Positions 31,474-33,009 of a DNA stretch of 33,009 nucleotides are shown one piece after another. The notes under the pieces are model-generated. The model was not told the DNA's origin. It saw nothing but the letters and a program-made list of their open reading frames with translations, and searched no databases. The stretch spans positions 1 to 33,009 of the forward strand of contig CAZUMS010000038.1 of assembly GCA_964621525.1 (NCBI GenBank). The letters run 5' to 3'. The position numbers and the translations under genes were made by a program. Position 1 is the first letter of the stretch. Every line of letters starts with the position of its first letter. This stretch comes from CAZMGV01 sp964621525 [NCBI: uncultured bacterium]. Its GTDB lineage: Bacteria; JAGRBM01.

Positions 31474-31597
31474 GAGACCCCTGTACCCCCGTAACGGTTT
31501 CATATTACCGGAATCGGGCGGATTCCAGTGTAAGAAGTATCACACCCTGAAGATTAGTCGAGAGGGCTTCTGGAGGCAGTGAGCGCGGTTCAGCGCG

Positions 31598-31981
31598 TCA
31601 GGCGATCCGCAAATGGGTCCTGACGGCGGATTGAAGGGCTTTCACCTGAACCGGTTTGGAAATGACGCCGGTGAACTCGGCCGAACCAGGGAATTCGCCC
31701 CGGCCGGTGGTGACGGCCGTGACGGCGAGGATCGGAACGCTGCGCGGGACCGAACCGCCCCGGATGGCGCGGGTCGCGGCGACACCGTCCATCTTCGGCA
31801 TGTTCACGTCCATGAGGATGAGGTCGGGGCGGAACTCGGCCGCCACCCGGACCGCTTCCACTCCGTCCGCCGCGAAGGCAACTTCCACGGGCAGATCCCT
31901 GAAGGCTTTTTCGTAGAAGGTCTTCATGAACGCGTTGTCGTCCACGGCGAGGATCCGGTAGGTGCGCGGCGTGTCGGTCAT
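31598..31981 (-). CDS. Single-domain response regulator (CheY-like), tandem paralogue 2
   Basis: A 127-residue receiver with complete active site: AVDDN, LILMDVNMPKMDG, AVTAV and ISKPV. It shares the stretch N.FMKTFYEKA..DLP near its start with the third receiver and in weaker form (MMQTFYRNVLKGLP) with the first, so the three arose by tandem duplication. No DNA-binding output domain. It may feed the nearby histidine kinase or a motility or developmental pathway; partner unknown. Confidence 0.93.
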   Translation of the reverse strand: MTDTPRTYRILAVDDNAFMKTFYEKAFRDLPVEVAFAADGVEAVRVAAEFRPDLILMDVNMPKMDGVAATRAIRGGSVPRSVPILAVTAVTTGRGEFPGSAEFTGVISKPVQVKALQSAVRTHLRIA

Positions 31982-32039
31982 CGGACTTCTGGGGCCTGCT
32001 TTCGGTCAGGGCGGTCCGTCGCGGAACAGACGGGGATAT

Positions 32040-32420
32040 TCAGATGTTCAGGTGACGCTTGATGGCGTCCCGGAGCGCGTTGACGTGCACGGGCTTGGGA
32101 ACCCAGTCGGTGAAGTTGGCGGACGCGGTGTAGGCGTCCTGGCTCCGGGCGCTCACGGCGATCACCGTCAGCTTTTCCATGCCCGGCGACGAACGGATCT
32201 TCTGCGTGGCCCGGACGCCGTCCATCTTCGGCAGGTTGATGTCCATGAGGATCAGGACGGGTTTCGAGGCGAGCGCCTGCTTCACGGCGTCCTCGCCATC
32301 GCCGGAATACAGGAACCTGAGCGGCAGGTCCTTGAGGGCCTTCTCGTAGAAGGTCTTCATGAACGAGTTGTCCTCGACGATGAGGGCGCACCCGATGGTT
32401 TCTTTCGCTGGCAGCGGCAT
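32040..32420 (-). CDS. Single-domain response regulator (CheY-like), tandem paralogue 3
   Basis: A 126-residue receiver from ATG 32420; the frame continues upstream to a GTG but the added residues do not look like receiver sequence. Active-site motifs: LIVEDN, LILMDINLPKMDG, AVSAR (Ser at the switch position instead of Thr), VPKPV. FMKTFYEKALKDLP is nearly identical to the second receiver. It lies between that receiver and the receiver-DUF4388 gene on the same strand; the 116-base gap to the latter contains no clear terminator. Confidence 0.92.
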   Translation of the reverse strand: MPLPAKETIGCALIVEDNSFMKTFYEKALKDLPLRFLYSGDGEDAVKQALASKPVLILMDINLPKMDGVRATQKIRSSPGMEKLTVIAVSARSQDAYTASANFTDWVPKPVHVNALRDAIKRHLNI

Positions 32421-32536
32421 CGAGGCCCAAGGATAACGGAAAACCCGGCCGGGATGAATTCCCCGCTCGGGAAAATAAAACCGCACAAGACCGAATTGAT
32501 ACAGTTAACGGGCGGGGACGGGCAAAACGGAACGGT

Positions 32537-33009
32537 TCAGAGACGGCCCTCGTCCTTCAGCCGGGCCGCCTCCATGAGGGCGAACTGCGGCTGGAGATCG
32601 AGAGGGCCGGCCGCGTCGCCGTCGGAGCCGAGCCGCATCTCGAACTCCCCGTCCTGGAGCATGATGAGCCGGTAGAGGGCATCCTCCCCCTTCAGGCTTC
32701 CGGTCCAGGCATCGACGATCTTGCCGTTCCGCAGGCGGATCTCGCCGAGCTGGTTTTTCGAGCGGACGGTGAGGACGGCTGACTTCTTCGCGTTCTCGGC
32801 GGCGGTCAGCAGGTCGGCGACGCTCATGAGCGCCAGCGTGCCGCGCAGGTCCGACTTCGACGGTCCGTGAGAGCGTGCGGAGAGCCGCGCCTCGACCCGC
32901 GCCTGCAGCTCGACGAGGCTCGCCGGCTTCCGGACGAAATCGATCGCCCCGAGTTCGAACGCCCGGCAGACGACCTCGTCCCCGCCCACGGCGGAAAAGA
33001 AGATCACCG
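32537..33009 (-). CDS. Receiver-DUF4388 (PatA-like N-terminal) protein, partial
   Basis: The gene runs off the right edge; 156 residues of its C-terminal part are visible. They begin inside a receiver domain (VIFFSAVGGDEVVCRAFELGAIDFVRKPASLVELQARVEARL, with the switch Ser and conserved KP Lys) and continue into a DUF4388 domain (RGTLALMSVADLLTAAENAKKSAVLTVRSKNQLGEIRLRNGKIVDAWTGSLKGEDALYRLIMLQDGEFEMRLG). Receiver-DUF4388 fusions are frequent in deltaproteobacteria and in gliding or chemosensory systems. The phospho-Asp part lies outside the window. With three stand-alone receivers after it, it may belong to one phosphorelay cluster. Confidence 0.88.
   Translation of the reverse strand, partial: VIFFSAVGGDEVVCRAFELGAIDFVRKPASLVELQARVEARLSARSHGPSKSDLRGTLALMSVADLLTAAENAKKSAVLTVRSKNQLGEIRLRNGKIVDAWTGSLKGEDALYRLIMLQDGEFEMRLGSDGDAAGPLDLQPQFALMEAARLKDEGRL

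Noticed and set aside
1-33009. CRISPR array, insertion sequence or prophage.
   Set aside because: No regularly spaced identical repeats outside coding repeats, no transposase, integrase or structural phage gene; only the small HTH pair hints at an element.

Overview
The window is GC-rich (roughly two thirds G+C by eye) and almost fully coding, with Shine-Dalgarno-led genes on both strands. The gene content looks deltaproteobacterial in the broad sense: a giant secreted-type protein built from thrombospondin type 3, FG-GAP, RCC1 and beta-helix modules, an MXAN_0976/MXAN_0977-like (MbnP/MbnH) pair, and a receiver-DUF4388 protein. Species or phylum cannot be fixed from sequence alone. I see no rRNA, complete tRNA, CRISPR array, integrase or transposase.

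Layout. (1) 1-12857, + strand: the 3' part of one giant modular surface or secreted protein (more than 4,280 residues in the window; the start lies upstream), closed by a strong terminator. (2) 13146-14324, +: a biosynthetic-type thiolase, then two hairpin terminators. (3) 14534-16778, -: a 38-residue very basic protein with an attenuator-like leader, undecaprenyl-diphosphatase (uppP), a Tat-exported Csp-like four-helix copper-storage protein and a Cys-rich exported protein with an apparently leaderless promoter. (4) 16909-17865, +: a DUF481 outer-membrane protein, divergent from the Cys-rich gene across a 14-bp palindrome. (5) 18268-18681, +: an Rnk/GreA-C-type RNA polymerase-binding protein behind a long structured leader. 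(6) 18686-23397, -: a likely operon of TetR regulator, Ser-type alpha/beta hydrolase, molybdopterin oxidoreductase and Asp-type alpha/beta hydrolase, with a 34-bp near-perfect palindrome over the TetR promoter. (7) 23503-25616, -: MbnP-like and MbnH-like lipoproteins overlapping by one base. (8) 25774-26865, +: an asparaginyl-tRNA synthetase-like protein whose catalytic core is degenerate. (9) 26790-27460, -: two small HTH proteins, translationally coupled. (10) 27710-29143, +: a membrane histidine kinase; 29230-31089, +: an atypical pyruvate kinase-like protein. (11) 31096-33009, -: three tandem single-domain receivers and the end of a receiver-DUF4388 protein.

Themes. Copper or metal handling recurs: the Csp-like protein and Cys-rich protein in one block, and the MbnP/MbnH pair about 7 kb away. 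Regulated small-molecule metabolism is suggested by the TetR operon. Signalling proteins fill the right end. The most unusual items are the AsnRS-like pseudo-synthetase, the TetR operator/promoter, the copper block with its leaderless promoter and palindrome, the 38-residue basic protein with its leader, and the giant protein in which Cys-bearing calcium-binding linkers separate unlike beta-rich modules. All functional statements come from motif reading; no database search was possible.
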